DNA of 64,000 nt from contig CACMRG010000001.1 in NCBI GenBank assembly GCA_902616005.1, positions 124,001 to 188,000 on the forward strand. Reading direction: 5' to 3'. Numbering within the stretch: the first letter of the stretch is position 1; each line of letters starts with the position of its first letter. This document shows, piece by piece, positions 37,169-46,982 of this stretch. Made by a program: the position numbers and the translations under genes. The DNA is from an uncultured SAR116 cluster alpha proteobacterium. GTDB taxonomy: Bacteria > Pseudomonadota > Alphaproteobacteria > Puniceispirillales > Marisalimonadaceae. The notes beneath the pieces were generated by a model. That model was not told where the DNA came from, made no database searches, and worked only from the letters and a program-made list of their open reading frames with translations.

Positions 37169-39727
37169 ATGAACAACTCTGATTTTAAAGACAATAATTT
37201 AAAGGCTATCCTTGGACCTACAAATACGGGTAAAACTTTTTATGCCATGGAACGAATGCTTTCACATGCATCAGGAATGATAGGGTTTCCACTCAGACTT
37301 TTAGCTCGAGAAAATTATGATAAGGCAGTAAATGTTGTTGGATTAAACAAGGTGGCTCTGATTACTGGTGAAGAAAAAATTATTCCAAAAAACGCAAAGT
37401 ATTTTTGTTGTACAGTTGAAGCGATGCCAGTTGAAAAAAAAGTTGCTTTTTTAAGTGTTGATGAAATTCAACTTGCTTCAGATTTAGAGAGAGGATACGT
37501 ATTTACGGATAGATTATTAAATGCAAGGGGTGAAGAAGAAACACTATTTTTAGGCTCAGAAATTATAAAAAAAATAATCCAAAAATTATTACCAGATTGT
37601 AAAATTGAAACCAGGCCAAGACTTTCAACACTTAGTTATGCAGGTGTAAAAAAAATCACTAGATTAAAAGAAAGGTCAGCAATTGTAACTTTTTCGATAC
37701 CAGAAATTTACAGGATTGCTGAGCTGGTTAGAACTCAAAAAGGTGGTGCAGCAGTTGTTATGGGAGCATTATCGCCTAGAACTAGAAATCATCAAGTTGA
37801 AATGTATCAAAGTGGCGATGTGAATTATTTAGTTGCTACTGATGCCATCGGTATGGGATTAAATTTAGATATTGATCATGTTGCATTTGCATCAGATATG
37901 AAATTTGATGGAAATAGTTCTAGAAAACTATTTGCAACAGAAATTTCACAAATCGCAGGGAGAGCAGGAAGATCAACAAAAAATGGTACATTTGGTGTTA
38001 TTAGCGATGAACTTAAGTTTTATAAAGATGTGGTGCAAATGGTTGAAAATCATGAGTTCAACTCTTTATCACATATCTGGTGGAGAAATTCTAATCTTGA
38101 CTTTTCTTCAATTAAAAATTTGTTTATCTCTCTTGAAGAACAACCAAGCAAGAATATTTTAAGAAAAAAAGGAAATGCGCTTGATTTTTTGTGTTTGGGA
38201 GAATTGTCTAGATTAGAGTATGTAAATAAAAATAAAAATAATAAATTTTTGAATGAATTATTATGGGATATTTGTCAAATTCCTGATTTTGGAAATATTT
38301 TTTCAGATAGACACATCAAATTGTTAGAACAACTTTATACTATATTAAAAGATGGAAAAATTGAAGATGACTGGCTTAATTCTCAAATATCGTCTCTTTC
38401 AAGATTAGATGGTGAAATAGATACACTGATAAATCGAATTTCAAATATTAGAACCTGGACATATATAACAAATAAGACAAATTGGATAAAAAATGCAAAT
38501 TTATGGCAACATGAGACAAAAAAAATTGAAAATAAACTTTCAGATGAATTGCATGAAAGGTTGACAAAGCGGTTTGTAGATAAAAAAATAGCTATATTAT
38601 CAAAAAAAATGAATGAGAAAATAGATTTAGAAGCCGTCATAAAGTTTGACGGAAAAGTGTTAGTTGAAGGCCAAGAAGTTGGTTACTTAAGAAATTTTGA
38701 TTTTATTCCTGAAATTTCAAGTGATGAATATTCTTCAAGGATTTTGACAGCTGCAAGAAAAGCTTTGCCAAAAGAGTTAAACAAAAAAGTTAATGACTTT
38801 ACAAACTCTTCTGAAGAAGCTCTTAAAATAGATAATAGCGGTAATATTTTATGGATGGAAAGTTCAATTGGAAGATTGGTTAAAGGAGATAATATTTATA
38901 CTCCTAAAATAATTTTAAAGAACTTTGATATGCTCTCTTTAGATCAAAAAACTAAAATTCAAAAAAAATGTGAACAATCAATTTCAAAAATAATAAATAA
39001 AACTTTAGCCAGTTGTCTTAAGTTAAAGAACTTAGATAAAATTGATGGTGATCATGATGATAAATTTATTGAATTATCTTCAAAAGTTAAAGCAGTTAAC
39101 TTCCATGTTTTTGAAGGTTTAGGACATACATTAGTTAAAAATATTCCATTTCAAATTCAAAAAATTAGTGAGAGTGACCGATTAGCAATTGCAAAATTAG
39201 GAATTCGTCTAGGAGTGAATCTTATATATTTGCCTATAGTTTTAAAACCAAAAATAATAAAATTAAAAGCAATTCTATGGTCATTATATAATAATGAATT
39301 TTATATTGATCATTTGCCTGACGAAGGTCGTGTAAATTGTAAGTTTAACAAAAATATTAAAGCAGACTTTTATTTTTTTATTGGATATATACCTTGTGGT
39401 GATATTTGTTTGAGGATAGATATTTATGAGAGATTAGCAGCATTGGTCAGAAATGAGGCAAAAAAAACAAAGTTCAAAATCACAGAGGAGATGCTGTCTA
39501 TTGCAGGCTCTACTAAGGATAATTTAAAAAATTTTATTACTCAAACTTTAAAGTATCAGTTTTTAAAAAATGATGCTTCTGAAAGTGATGATGAATATTA
39601 TTTTAAAAAAACAAACAATAATAAGATCAAAAATGCCAGGAGATCTAAAATAAAAAAGAATAAAGTTAGTAAAGTCGATTTAAATAAAGATTCACCCTTT
39701 TATATTTTAAAATCATTAAAATCATGA
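37169..39727 (+). CDS. SUV3-like DExH-box RNA helicase
   Basis: Helicase of the mitochondrial SUV3 type found in Alphaproteobacteria. Walker A is GPTNTGKT (16-23), Walker B is DEIQ (about 97-100), and motif VI is QIAGRAGRSTKNG. The C-terminal 500 residues are lysine-rich and carry the SUV3-like C-domain, with a basic tail that may bind RNA. At 852 residues it is typical. The stop overlaps the S4 gene start by 4 bases. The order helicase, S4 protein, fdxA, carD is conserved in the class. Confidence 0.88.
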   Translation: MNNSDFKDNNLKAILGPTNTGKTFYAMERMLSHASGMIGFPLRLLARENYDKAVNVVGLNKVALITGEEKIIPKNAKYFCCTVEAMPVEKKVAFLSVDEIQLASDLERGYVFTDRLLNARGEEETLFLGSEIIKKIIQKLLPDCKIETRPRLSTLSYAGVKKITRLKERSAIVTFSIPEIYRIAELVRTQKGGAAVVMGALSPRTRNHQVEMYQSGDVNYLVATDAIGMGLNLDIDHVAFASDMKFDGNSSRKLFATEISQIAGRAGRSTKNGTFGVISDELKFYKDVVQMVENHEFNSLSHIWWRNSNLDFSSIKNLFISLEEQPSKNILRKKGNALDFLCLGELSRLEYVNKNKNNKFLNELLWDICQIPDFGNIFSDRHIKLLEQLYTILKDGKIEDDWLNSQISSLSRLDGEIDTLINRISNIRTWTYITNKTNWIKNANLWQHETKKIENKLSDELHERLTKRFVDKKIAILSKKMNEKIDLEAVIKFDGKVLVEGQEVGYLRNFDFIPEISSDEYSSRILTAARKALPKELNKKVNDFTNSSEEALKIDNSGNILWMESSIGRLVKGDNIYTPKIILKNFDMLSLDQKTKIQKKCEQSISKIINKTLASCLKLKNLDKIDGDHDDKFIELSSKVKAVNFHVFEGLGHTLVKNIPFQIQKISESDRLAIAKLGIRLGVNLIYLPIVLKPKIIKLKAILWSLYNNEFYIDHLPDEGRVNCKFNKNIKADFYFFIGYIPCGDICLRIDIYERLAALVRNEAKKTKFKITEEMLSIAGSTKDNLKNFITQTLKYQFLKNDASESDDEYYFKKTNNNKIKNARRSKIKKNKVSKVDLNKDSPFYILKSLKS

Positions 39728-40116
39728 CATCTAAAGATCCATCAGATTTAAATATTAGGCTTGATCAACTACTTTACTATTTAAGGATTTTTAAAACTAG
39801 AGGAATTGCAACAAAAGCAATTGAAAAAGGTTCATGCAAAGTAAATAATTTTTTAATTAAAAAGAAAAATAAAGTTATTGAAACTGGGGATGTCATTAAC
39901 ATTAAAAATGAAAAATTAATCAAACAAATAAAAATTTTAAAAATTCCACTTCGAAGAGGTCCATTCAAAGAAGCTATCATTCATTATAAAGATATAACGC
40001 CGATTTTTATTAGAAATAATGATGAAAATAAATTTACTAAAAAGATAAGTTTTGGAAGAAGACCTACTAAATCTAGTAGAAGAAAATTAGAAAAATTTAT
40101 GGGTAGAAACTTTTAA
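39724..40116 (+). CDS. S4-domain RNA-binding protein (Hsp15-like)
   Basis: Small basic protein of 130 residues with an N-terminal S4 domain (RLDQLLYYLRIFKTRG and the VIETGDVINI strand). A lysine/arginine-rich tail (SFGRRPTKSSRRKLEKF) follows. Related Hsp15 proteins bind stalled 50S subunits carrying nascent chains. The 4-base ATGA overlap with the helicase gene suggests translational coupling. A role in RNA or ribosome handling is inferred from fold and neighbour. Confidence 0.86.
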   Translation: MTSKDPSDLNIRLDQLLYYLRIFKTRGIATKAIEKGSCKVNNFLIKKKNKVIETGDVINIKNEKLIKQIKILKIPLRRGPFKEAIIHYKDITPIFIRNNDENKFTKKISFGRRPTKSSRRKLEKFMGRNF

Positions 40117-40140
40117 AAAAAGTGTTATATATACCAACGC

Positions 40141-40461
40141 ATGACATATATAGTTAATGAAAATTGTATCAAGTGTAAATTTACTGATTGTGTAGAAGTT
40201 TGCCCTGTTGATTGTTTTTACGAGGGTGAAAACATGCTTGTAATTCATCCGGATGAATGTATTGATTGTGGTGTATGTGAACCTGAGTGCCCTGTAGACG
40301 CTATACAGTCTGATACAGAAGATGGAGCTGAAAAATGGCTGGTTCTTAATAGAGACATGTCTGAAAAATGGCCAAATATTACAGAAAAAAAAGATCCCCC
40401 ATCTGACGCCGATGATTTTGTTGATGTCGAGGATAAATATAATAAGTTTTTCAAAGAATAA
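40141..40461 (+). CDS. fdxA: 7Fe ferredoxin FdxA
   Basis: Two-cluster ferredoxin of 106 residues, very close to Azotobacter ferredoxin I in the first 60 residues. By that alignment C9, C17 and C50 hold the 3Fe-4S cluster and C21, C40, C43 and C46 the 4Fe-4S cluster, with C12 and C25 free. The acidic C-terminal extension is typical. It is placed between the S4 gene and carD, as in other Alphaproteobacteria. Its redox partner is not identified here. Confidence 0.95.
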   Translation: MTYIVNENCIKCKFTDCVEVCPVDCFYEGENMLVIHPDECIDCGVCEPECPVDAIQSDTEDGAEKWLVLNRDMSEKWPNITEKKDPPSDADDFVDVEDKYNKFFKE

Positions 40462-40503
40462 TTTATAATATTAATAGACTTCTTTCTCGTTTTGTGATAT
40501 TAG

Positions 40504-40525
40504 CTTATTTTTTAATTAAAATAAG
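40504..40525 (+). promoter_or_regulatory. AT-rich hairpin between fdxA and carD
   Basis: CTTATTTT (40504-40511) and AAAATAAG (40518-40525) form a perfect 8-base stem with a 6-base loop in the 94-base gap before carD. There is no following run of T, so it is not a classic intrinsic terminator. It could be a weak terminator, an mRNA structure or a protein-binding dyad. In such AT-rich sequence it may also be chance. Confidence 0.3.
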
Positions 40526-40555
40526 ATGCAAATTTTAATTTCATAGGTGATTTAA

Positions 40556-41074
40556 TTGTCCAAAATTAAAGTTAATAGTTTTATTCCCGGGGATTTTGTT
40601 GTTTATCCAAGTCATGGTGTTGGCAAAATTATTGGAACTGAAACAAGAGAAATAGAAAAAACAAAACTTGAACTTCTAGTTATAAGATTTGAACAAGATA
40701 GAATGACACTCAGAGTTCCATTAGATAAAGCTAAAGTTTCTGGTTTAAGAACACTTTCTAGCAAGGCTCAAATGGATGAAGCTATAACGACACTGCAAGG
40801 TAAAGCAAAAGTAAAAAAATTAATGTGGTCAAGAAGAGCTCAAGAATATGAAACTAAAATCAATTCTGGGAGCTTAGTCTCTCTGGCTGAAGTTGTAAGA
40901 GATTTGTATAAAAAAGAAGATCAAGGTGAACAATCCTACTCTGAAAGACAAATGTATCAAGCTGCTTTAGAGAGACTTGCGGGTGAGTTTGCAGCAGTCC
41001 AAAATGTTGATAAGTCTGACGCTGCAACAAAATTAGAAAAAATCATCGATGATAGCGCTGAAGAAGCTGCTTAA
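40556..41074 (+). CDS. carD: CarD/CdnL family transcription regulator
   Basis: RNA polymerase-binding protein that stabilises open promoter complexes. The N-terminal Tudor-like domain (FIPGDFVVYPSHGVGKI) binds the polymerase beta subunit, and the helical C-terminal domain contacts DNA at the upstream edge of the bubble. The protein has 172 residues. The start is a TTG (TTG TCC AAA), chosen because the conserved domain begins at once and no in-frame ATG is available. The acidic tail (SAEEAA-like) is short. Confidence 0.93.
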   Translation: MSKIKVNSFIPGDFVVYPSHGVGKIIGTETREIEKTKLELLVIRFEQDRMTLRVPLDKAKVSGLRTLSSKAQMDEAITTLQGKAKVKKLMWSRRAQEYETKINSGSLVSLAEVVRDLYKKEDQGEQSYSERQMYQAALERLAGEFAAVQNVDKSDAATKLEKIIDDSAEEAA

Positions 41075-41096
41075 GTAAATTAAGTAAGGTCTTGTT

Positions 41097-42026
41097 TTGA
41101 CTTTTAATAAAGGTCACTTAAAAGTCAGTAATATTCATAAAATATATTATGAAGAGTTTGGTAACCCAAATGGCATTCCTATTTTGTTTTTACATGGAGG
41201 CCCCGGTGCTGGTTTTTCATCTTTTCATAGAAAGTTATTTAATATAAAAACTCATAGAGTTATTTTTTTTGATCAAAGAGGTGCTGGCAAAAGTTTACCT
41301 TTAGCAGAATTAAGAGAAAATAACACGAACGAATTAATTAAAGATGTTGAAAAATTAAGAAAATATTTAGAAATTGATAAATGGTTTATTTTTGGAGGGT
41401 CTTGGGGAAGTACACTAGCTATATTATATGGGATAGAAAATCCAAATCGCTGTTTAGGTTTTATATTACGAGGTATATTTTTAGGCACAAAGAAGGAGAT
41501 TGATTGGTTTTTATATGGGATGAAAGATTTTTTTCCTGAAGCACATAAGAACTTTATTAGAAAAATATCTCTAGAACAGCAAAAAGATATTTTGAAATGG
41601 TATCACAAAAATTTAAATCAATCTAATTTAGAAATTGTTCATGATTTAGCATCAAATTGGAATTCCTATGAAAGTTCTTGTTCTACATTAAAATATGTTG
41701 AAAGAAAAATGTCTGGACAGCAATCATTAGCAATCGCAAGAATTGAAGCACATTATTTTGTGAATAATTGTTTCATAAGAGATGGTTATATTTTGAAAAA
41801 TATAAATAAAGTCAGCGAAATACCATGTGAAATTATACAAGGAAGGCATGATATAATTTGTCCACCTATCAATGCTTATAAGCTTTCAAAAAATTGGGTG
41901 TCATCAAATTTAAGAATTGTAGAAGAAGGTTCTCACTCAGGTTTCGAAGATTGTATGTTTAAACAAATTCAAGAAAGTTTAAATCATATATTAATTGACA
42001 CCTCTAGACAAAATTATTTATCGTAG
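41097..42026 (+). CDS. pip: Prolyl aminopeptidase (proline iminopeptidase, S33 family)
   Basis: Alpha/beta hydrolase that removes N-terminal proline from peptides. The oxyanion region FLHGGPGAG, the nucleophile S102 in GGSWGSTLA, the acid in GRHDIICP and the catalytic histidine in GSHSGFE are all present. The length of 309 residues is slightly short at the N-terminus compared with typical members. The start is a TTG at 41097; no ATG lies nearby in frame. It follows carD by 22 bases. Confidence 0.9.
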   Translation: MTFNKGHLKVSNIHKIYYEEFGNPNGIPILFLHGGPGAGFSSFHRKLFNIKTHRVIFFDQRGAGKSLPLAELRENNTNELIKDVEKLRKYLEIDKWFIFGGSWGSTLAILYGIENPNRCLGFILRGIFLGTKKEIDWFLYGMKDFFPEAHKNFIRKISLEQQKDILKWYHKNLNQSNLEIVHDLASNWNSYESSCSTLKYVERKMSGQQSLAIARIEAHYFVNNCFIRDGYILKNINKVSEIPCEIIQGRHDIICPPINAYKLSKNWVSSNLRIVEEGSHSGFEDCMFKQIQESLNHILIDTSRQNYLS

Positions 42027-42039
42027 TTTAAGGTACAAA

Positions 42040-42267
42040 ATGAAAAAAGAATTATCATTTGAAGAAGCTTTAAAGGAGCTAGAAGAAATTGTAGTTGTTC
42101 TTGAAAAAGGAGATATTTCTCTTGATGATGCTATCAAAGCTTATGAGAAAGGATCAATTTTAAAAGATCAATGTGAAAAAAGATTAAATGAAGCCAAACT
42201 TAAAGTTGAAGAGATAGAAGAAAAAGAAAATAAAAATAAAAATCTTAAACAAAGTTTAGATGAGTGA
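42040..42267 (+). CDS. xseB: Exodeoxyribonuclease VII small subunit
   Basis: Small helical subunit (75 residues) of the single-strand exonuclease ExoVII. The pattern [26 protein letters not shown] followed by YEKG is diagnostic; its core is [13 protein letters not shown] chose the ATG at 42040 because it gives the normal family N-terminus and starts after the pip stop. An upstream ATG at 41995 lies inside pip. The large subunit xseA is not in the window. The stop overlaps the ispA start by 4 bases. Confidence 0.94.
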   Translation: MKKELSFEEALKELEEIVVVLEKGDISLDDAIKAYEKGSILKDQCEKRLNEAKLKVEEIEEKENKNKNLKQSLDE

Positions 42268-43190
42268 ATTTAAAATTTAAAAACTTCCAAAATACATTAT
42301 TAAAAAATAGTGAAGAAGTAGATTATTTTATAAAAAAAAATTTACCTAGAAATGAAGGTTTAAACAAGAAACTTATTCAAGCTATGAAGTATTCTATATT
42401 AGGTAGTGGAAAAAAAATTAGGAGTTTTCTTGTGATCGAAGTTGGTAAAGTTGTTTCAAATATTAATAATTTAACTTTTAATAAAAAAAAAAATGATGAA
42501 TTAATTGTTATAGCGTCAGCTATAGAAGCCATACACACATATTCATTAATTCATGATGATTTGCCAGCCATGGATAATTCTGATTATAGACGTGGAAAAA
42601 AATCAACACATAAAAAGTTTGATGAGGCTACTGCAATATTAGCTGGAGATGCACTTCAGAGTTGGGGTTTTGAATTAATTTCAAACCCAAGAAACTTTGA
42701 AAATAGAGATAAAATTTCAAAATTAGTTTTTGAGTTGTCAAAAGCTATTGGTTTTTGTGGTATGGTTGGAGGACAACAAGGAGATATAGATTTTACACAC
42801 AATGATTTAAGTGAGGATAATATACTTTGGATTCAACAAAAGAAAACAGGATCTCTTTTAGAATGCTGTGTGGTTCTAAGTTCAATAATCTGTAATGCAA
42901 AAGATGATCAAATAAAAAAGCTACAAAAGTTTTCCAGAAATTTGGGATTAGCTTTTCAGATAAAAGATGATTTATTAGATTTAAACAGCAATTCAAAGGA
43001 ACTTGGTAAACCTGTTCATCAAGATAAATCTAATCAAACTCCAAACTTTGTAAATTACTATGGTGAAGAAAAATCAATCCAAAAAATGAATGATAGTATA
43101 GAAAAATCAATAGAATCTTTAAATATTTTTGGCAATAATGCAAAAAATCTTGTATTACTAGCAGATTACATAGTTAAAAGAAGCCATTAA
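42264..43190 (+). CDS. ispA: Farnesyl diphosphate synthase (polyprenyl synthetase)
   Basis: Condenses IPP with DMAPP and GPP to farnesyl diphosphate. The first aspartate-rich motif is [15 protein letters not shown] and the second is [15 protein letters not shown] lies between. It has 308 residues. The start is a GTG that overlaps the xseB stop by 4 bases (GTGA). It is followed by dxs after 4 bases. The xseB-ispA-dxs-tlyA order is widespread in Proteobacteria. Confidence 0.94.
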   Translation: MNLKFKNFQNTLLKNSEEVDYFIKKNLPRNEGLNKKLIQAMKYSILGSGKKIRSFLVIEVGKVVSNINNLTFNKKKNDELIVIASAIEAIHTYSLIHDDLPAMDNSDYRRGKKSTHKKFDEATAILAGDALQSWGFELISNPRNFENRDKISKLVFELSKAIGFCGMVGGQQGDIDFTHNDLSEDNILWIQQKKTGSLLECCVVLSSIICNAKDDQIKKLQKFSRNLGLAFQIKDDLLDLNSNSKELGKPVHQDKSNQTPNFVNYYGEEKSIQKMNDSIEKSIESLNIFGNNAKNLVLLADYIVKRSH

Positions 43191-43194
43191 AGTA

Positions 43195-45147
43195 ATGTTA
43201 GACAAAAAAAAGAAAAAATTATTCTTAGAAAAAATAAACTCTCCTGAAGATTTAAAAGGTCTTAATATTGAAGATTTAAAAATTTTGTCCAAAGAGTTGA
43301 GAGAGGAGTTAATAGAGATTGTATCAAAAACTGGTGGCCATTTAGGAGCTGGTTTAGGTGTGGTTGAGTTAACTGTAGCGCTTCATTTTGTATTTAATTC
43401 TCCAAAAGATAAATTGATTTGGGATGTGGGACACCAAGCTTATCCACATAAAATTTTAACTGGTAGAAGAAAAAACCTTCATACTTTGAGACAAAAAGAT
43501 GGTATCTCTGGTTTTCTTAAAAGAAGTGAATCAATACATGATCATTTTGGTGCTGGGCATTCGTCAACATCTATCTCTGCTGGATTAGGTATGGCTATAG
43601 CTAGAGATATCAAAAAAGAAAAAAATAAAGTTATTGCTGTAATTGGTGATGGAGCTATGAGTGCTGGACTAGCATATGAAGGTATTAATAACGCAGGTAT
43701 ATTAGATAGCGATATGATTATCATTTTAAATGACAATAGGATGTCTATAGCTCCTGCAGTTGGTGCTTTAAGCAACTATTTATCTAAAATAGTGTCTAGT
43801 GAACCTTTTAACTCTTTCAGAGAAATTGCAAAAAAAATGGTTGAAATTTTTCCTCAACAGATCAGTCAAACAGCAAAAAAAGCTGAGGATTTAGCTAGAA
43901 ATATTTTAATACAAGACAATACATTTTTTAGCCAAATGGGGATGTTTTATCTAGGCCCTATAGATGGTCATGACGTTGAGACTTTAGTCAAAGTTCTAAA
44001 AAATTTAAATGATGGATCTAGACATGGACCTATTTTACTTCACGTTGTCACTGAAAAAGGAAAAGGTCACCCGTTCTCGAAAGTTTCAGATGAAAAATAT
44101 CATGCTGTTTCAAAATTTAATGTTGTAACTGGAAATTCTATTAAATCATCTTCAAATATACCAACATATACTGAAGTTTTTGCGGATACATTATGTAATA
44201 TCGCAGAAGACAATGAAAAAATAACAGCAATCACAGCAGCTATGCCATCGGGTACAGGTCTTAACAAATTTAAAGAAAAATTTGAGAATAGATTTTTTGA
44301 TGTTGGTATTGCTGAACAACATGCTGTTACATTTGCTGCTGGACTTGCGTCTCAAGGCATGCAACCTTTTGTTGCAATATATTCTACTTTTCTTCAAAGA
44401 GCTTATGATCAAGTTATTCATGATGTAGTAATACAAAAATTGCCTGTGAAATTTATGCTAGATAGAGCAGGCTTAGTTGGTGCAGATGGATCTACTCATG
44501 CTGGAGCTTTTGACCTCGCATATTTACTTTGTTTGCCAAATGTTGTTGTTATGGCTCCAAGCGATGAAAACGAATTAAAAGACATGGTTTATACATCTTC
44601 TTTATATAATTCAGGACCAATATTTTGCAGATATCCAAGAGGCGAAGCTACAGGAATGGAAATTTCGAAAAAGCTGGTAAAACTACCAATCGGAAAAGGA
44701 AGAATAATTAAAGAAGGAACTGATATAGCTATTTTATCTATTGGAACTTTATTAGAAACAGTATTAGAAGTTTCAAAAAAGCTTAAATCTGAAGGATATG
44801 ACATAACTGTAGCGGATGCTAGATTTGCAAAGCCAATTGATCAAGATCTTTTATTAAATCTTTATAAAAATCATAAAATTTTATTTATAGTTGAAGAAGG
44901 ATCACGAGGTGGATTTTCATCTCATTGCTTAAATATTGTCACTTCAAGTGATTTTTTAAATACAAATTCTAAGATAATCAGAACTTTAAATTTACCAGAT
45001 TCATTTCAAGAACATGCTTCTCAAAATGAACAATTGATAGAAGCTAACTTAGATATATGTGGCATATACAATAAAATTAAATTAGATATAGAATCTCAAA
45101 AAATTAAATTAAATTTAAAGATCAATAAAGGTTATAAAAATAACTAA
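43195..45147 (+). CDS. dxs: 1-deoxy-D-xylulose-5-phosphate synthase
   Basis: First enzyme of the MEP isoprenoid pathway, joining pyruvate and glyceraldehyde 3-phosphate with thiamine diphosphate. The motifs WDVGHQAYPHK, GAGHSSTS, the ThDP-binding GDGAMSAG to NDNRMS segment, and the transketolase-like DRAGLVGADGSTHAG are intact. It is 650 residues long. It follows ispA closely. The downstream tlyA reading frame appears to begin inside or at its end. Confidence 0.97.
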   Translation: MLDKKKKKLFLEKINSPEDLKGLNIEDLKILSKELREELIEIVSKTGGHLGAGLGVVELTVALHFVFNSPKDKLIWDVGHQAYPHKILTGRRKNLHTLRQKDGISGFLKRSESIHDHFGAGHSSTSISAGLGMAIARDIKKEKNKVIAVIGDGAMSAGLAYEGINNAGILDSDMIIILNDNRMSIAPAVGALSNYLSKIVSSEPFNSFREIAKKMVEIFPQQISQTAKKAEDLARNILIQDNTFFSQMGMFYLGPIDGHDVETLVKVLKNLNDGSRHGPILLHVVTEKGKGHPFSKVSDEKYHAVSKFNVVTGNSIKSSSNIPTYTEVFADTLCNIAEDNEKITAITAAMPSGTGLNKFKEKFENRFFDVGIAEQHAVTFAAGLASQGMQPFVAIYSTFLQRAYDQVIHDVVIQKLPVKFMLDRAGLVGADGSTHAGAFDLAYLLCLPNVVVMAPSDENELKDMVYTSSLYNSGPIFCRYPRGEATGMEISKKLVKLPIGKGRIIKEGTDIAILSIGTLLETVLEVSKKLKSEGYDITVADARFAKPIDQDLLLNLYKNHKILFIVEEGSRGGFSSHCLNIVTSSDFLNTNSKIIRTLNLPDSFQEHASQNEQLIEANLDICGIYNKIKLDIESQKIKLNLKINKGYKNN

Positions 45148-45163
45148 AGTCCGTATTGATAAA

Positions 45164-45874
45164 TTGCTCTTTGATAAAAATCTTGTAAAAAGCAGACAAG
45201 AAGCAATCGGACTAATTTTGTCAGGTAGTGTATTTATTGATTCACAAAGGATTGATAAGCCAGGCACTAAAGTCGAAACAAATTGTAATTTAATTTTAAA
45301 ACAAAAAGATAAAATATGGGTTTCACGTGGTGGCTTCAAACTTGATAAAGCTATAAATTATTTTGAAGTTGATTGTACTGGTATAATAGCAATGGATATA
45401 GGTTCTAGTACAGGAGGTTTTACGGATGTGTTAATAAAAAAAGGAGCAAAAAAAGTTTATAGTGTGGATGTTGGTTATGGACAATTAGATTGGAATTTAA
45501 GAAATAACGCTCGAGTAGAAGTTCTAGAAAAAACAAATGCAAGGTATTTAGATAGTGATATAATTAGTAATAAGTTAGATGCTATTGTTTGTGATGTGTC
45601 ATTTATATCTTTGAAAAAGGTTATTAAACCAAATATTAAATTGTTAAAAAAAAATGGCTGGATTATTAGTTTAATTAAACCACAATTTGAAATTGGGAAA
45701 GACCTTTTAGGAAAAGGAGGTGTTGTAAAAAATGCTGAACACCATCAGATGGTTGTGGATGATATAAAAGTTTTTTTTAAAAATGAAATTGATTTAAGTA
45801 TAAAAGGTATTATTGATAGTCCTATACTTGGGCCAAAAGGTAATAAAGAATTTCTAATTTATGGTCAAAAGTAA
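45164..45874 (+). CDS. tlyA: TlyA family rRNA methyltransferase / hemolysin A-like protein
   Basis: An S4 RNA-binding domain (residues 1-60) is followed by an FtsJ-like SAM methyltransferase domain (MDIGSSTGGFTD, then VDVGYGQLDW). Characterised TlyA proteins make 2'-O-methylcytidines in rRNA. The first standard start is the TTG at 45164, giving 236 residues. The frame is open upstream to 45119, and the conserved S4 opening (KVRIDKLL) is encoded there, before the TTG. Translation may therefore begin at a rare ATA or ATT codon between 45140 and 45157. It follows dxs directly. Confidence 0.87.
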   Translation: MLFDKNLVKSRQEAIGLILSGSVFIDSQRIDKPGTKVETNCNLILKQKDKIWVSRGGFKLDKAINYFEVDCTGIIAMDIGSSTGGFTDVLIKKGAKKVYSVDVGYGQLDWNLRNNARVEVLEKTNARYLDSDIISNKLDAIVCDVSFISLKKVIKPNIKLLKKNGWIISLIKPQFEIGKDLLGKGGVVKNAEHHQMVVDDIKVFFKNEIDLSIKGIIDSPILGPKGNKEFLIYGQK

Positions 45875-45883
45875 TTTGAAAAT

Positions 45884-46978
45884 TTATTTGGCTAAAGAAC
45901 CAATTTGTGCTTCATGCATCATAATTTGATCTACTAATATAATAGCCATCATAGCTTCAGCTATTGGCACAGCCCTAATTCCGACACAAGGATCATGTCT
46001 ACCTTTGGTAATAATTTTTGTCTTTTGATTTGCAACATCAACCGAATTTTTTTCAATTAATATAGAACTTGTTGGCTTTACAGCGAAATTAGCAACTATT
46101 GGTTGGCCTGTTGAAATTCCACCTAAAATTCCACCAGCATTATTTGTATTAAAAATATATCCCCCTCCGTTATCTGGAAATATTTCGTCATTATTTTCAC
46201 TTCCAGTAGATGATGCTGATTTGAAGCCTGATCCTATTTCTACCCCTTTTACAGCGTTTATAGACATTAATCCTTCTGCAATTTGAGAATCAAGTTTTTT
46301 ATAAATTGGACTTCCTATACCTTTTGGAACATTTTCAGCAATGATTTCTATAATTGCACCAGTACTATTTCCACTTTTTCTTAATGAATTCAAATTTTTT
46401 TCCCAAACTGGTACAGTTTCTACATCTGCGCAAAAAAATGGGTTATTATCAACTTCATTCCATGAAAAATTGTCTTTGTTAATTTTATGTTCTCCTATTT
46501 GAATCACACTAGCTTTAATGAATATTTTTGGAAAACGTGCTTGTAGTATTTTAAAAGCAATTGCTCCAGCTGCAACTCTTACTGCTGTTTCTCTTGCACT
46601 TGATCTTCCACCACCTCTATAATCCCGAATTTTATATTTTTCATGGTATGTTATATCAGCATGACTTGGTCTAAATTTATTAGCAATTTCGTTATAATCT
46701 TTACTTCTTTGATCTTCATTTTTTATGTTTAATGCAATAGGATGACCAGTTGTTTTACTTTCAAAAACACCTGAAAGAATTTTGACTTTATCACTTTCTT
46801 TCCTTTGGCTTACATATTTTGATTGCCCAGGTTTCCTCCTATCAAGAAGTTTTTGGATATCTTTTTCATTAAGGCTAATATTTGGTGGAACTCCATCTAC
46901 TATGCATCCAATAGCTGGTCCATGGCTTTCACCATAACTTGTAAATCTAAATAAATTACCAAATGAATTATATGACAT
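45884..46978 (-). CDS. aroC: Chorismate synthase
   Basis: Final shikimate pathway enzyme, converting EPSP to chorismate with reduced FMN. The opening [16 protein letters not shown] is the family signature, and [19 protein letters not shown] and GRHDPC follow. I chose the ATG at 46978, which gives the usual MSYNSFG start and 364 residues. A start at 47020 would overlap fabI by 38 bases. It lies 4 bases after the fabI stop. Confidence 0.96.
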   Translation of the reverse strand: MSYNSFGNLFRFTSYGESHGPAIGCIVDGVPPNISLNEKDIQKLLDRRKPGQSKYVSQRKESDKVKILSGVFESKTTGHPIALNIKNEDQRSKDYNEIANKFRPSHADITYHEKYKIRDYRGGGRSSARETAVRVAAGAIAFKILQARFPKIFIKASVIQIGEHKINKDNFSWNEVDNNPFFCADVETVPVWEKNLNSLRKSGNSTGAIIEIIAENVPKGIGSPIYKKLDSQIAEGLMSINAVKGVEIGSGFKSASSTGSENNDEIFPDNGGGYIFNTNNAGGILGGISTGQPIVANFAVKPTSSILIEKNSVDVANQKTKIITKGRHDPCVGIRAVPIAEAMMAIILVDQIMMHEAQIGSLAK

Positions 46979-46982
46979 TATA

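Noticed and set aside
44191-44436. 81-codon open frame antisense to dxs
   Set aside because: It lies fully within the conserved transketolase-like domain of dxs and encodes a low-complexity Ser/Cys/Lys-rich product.
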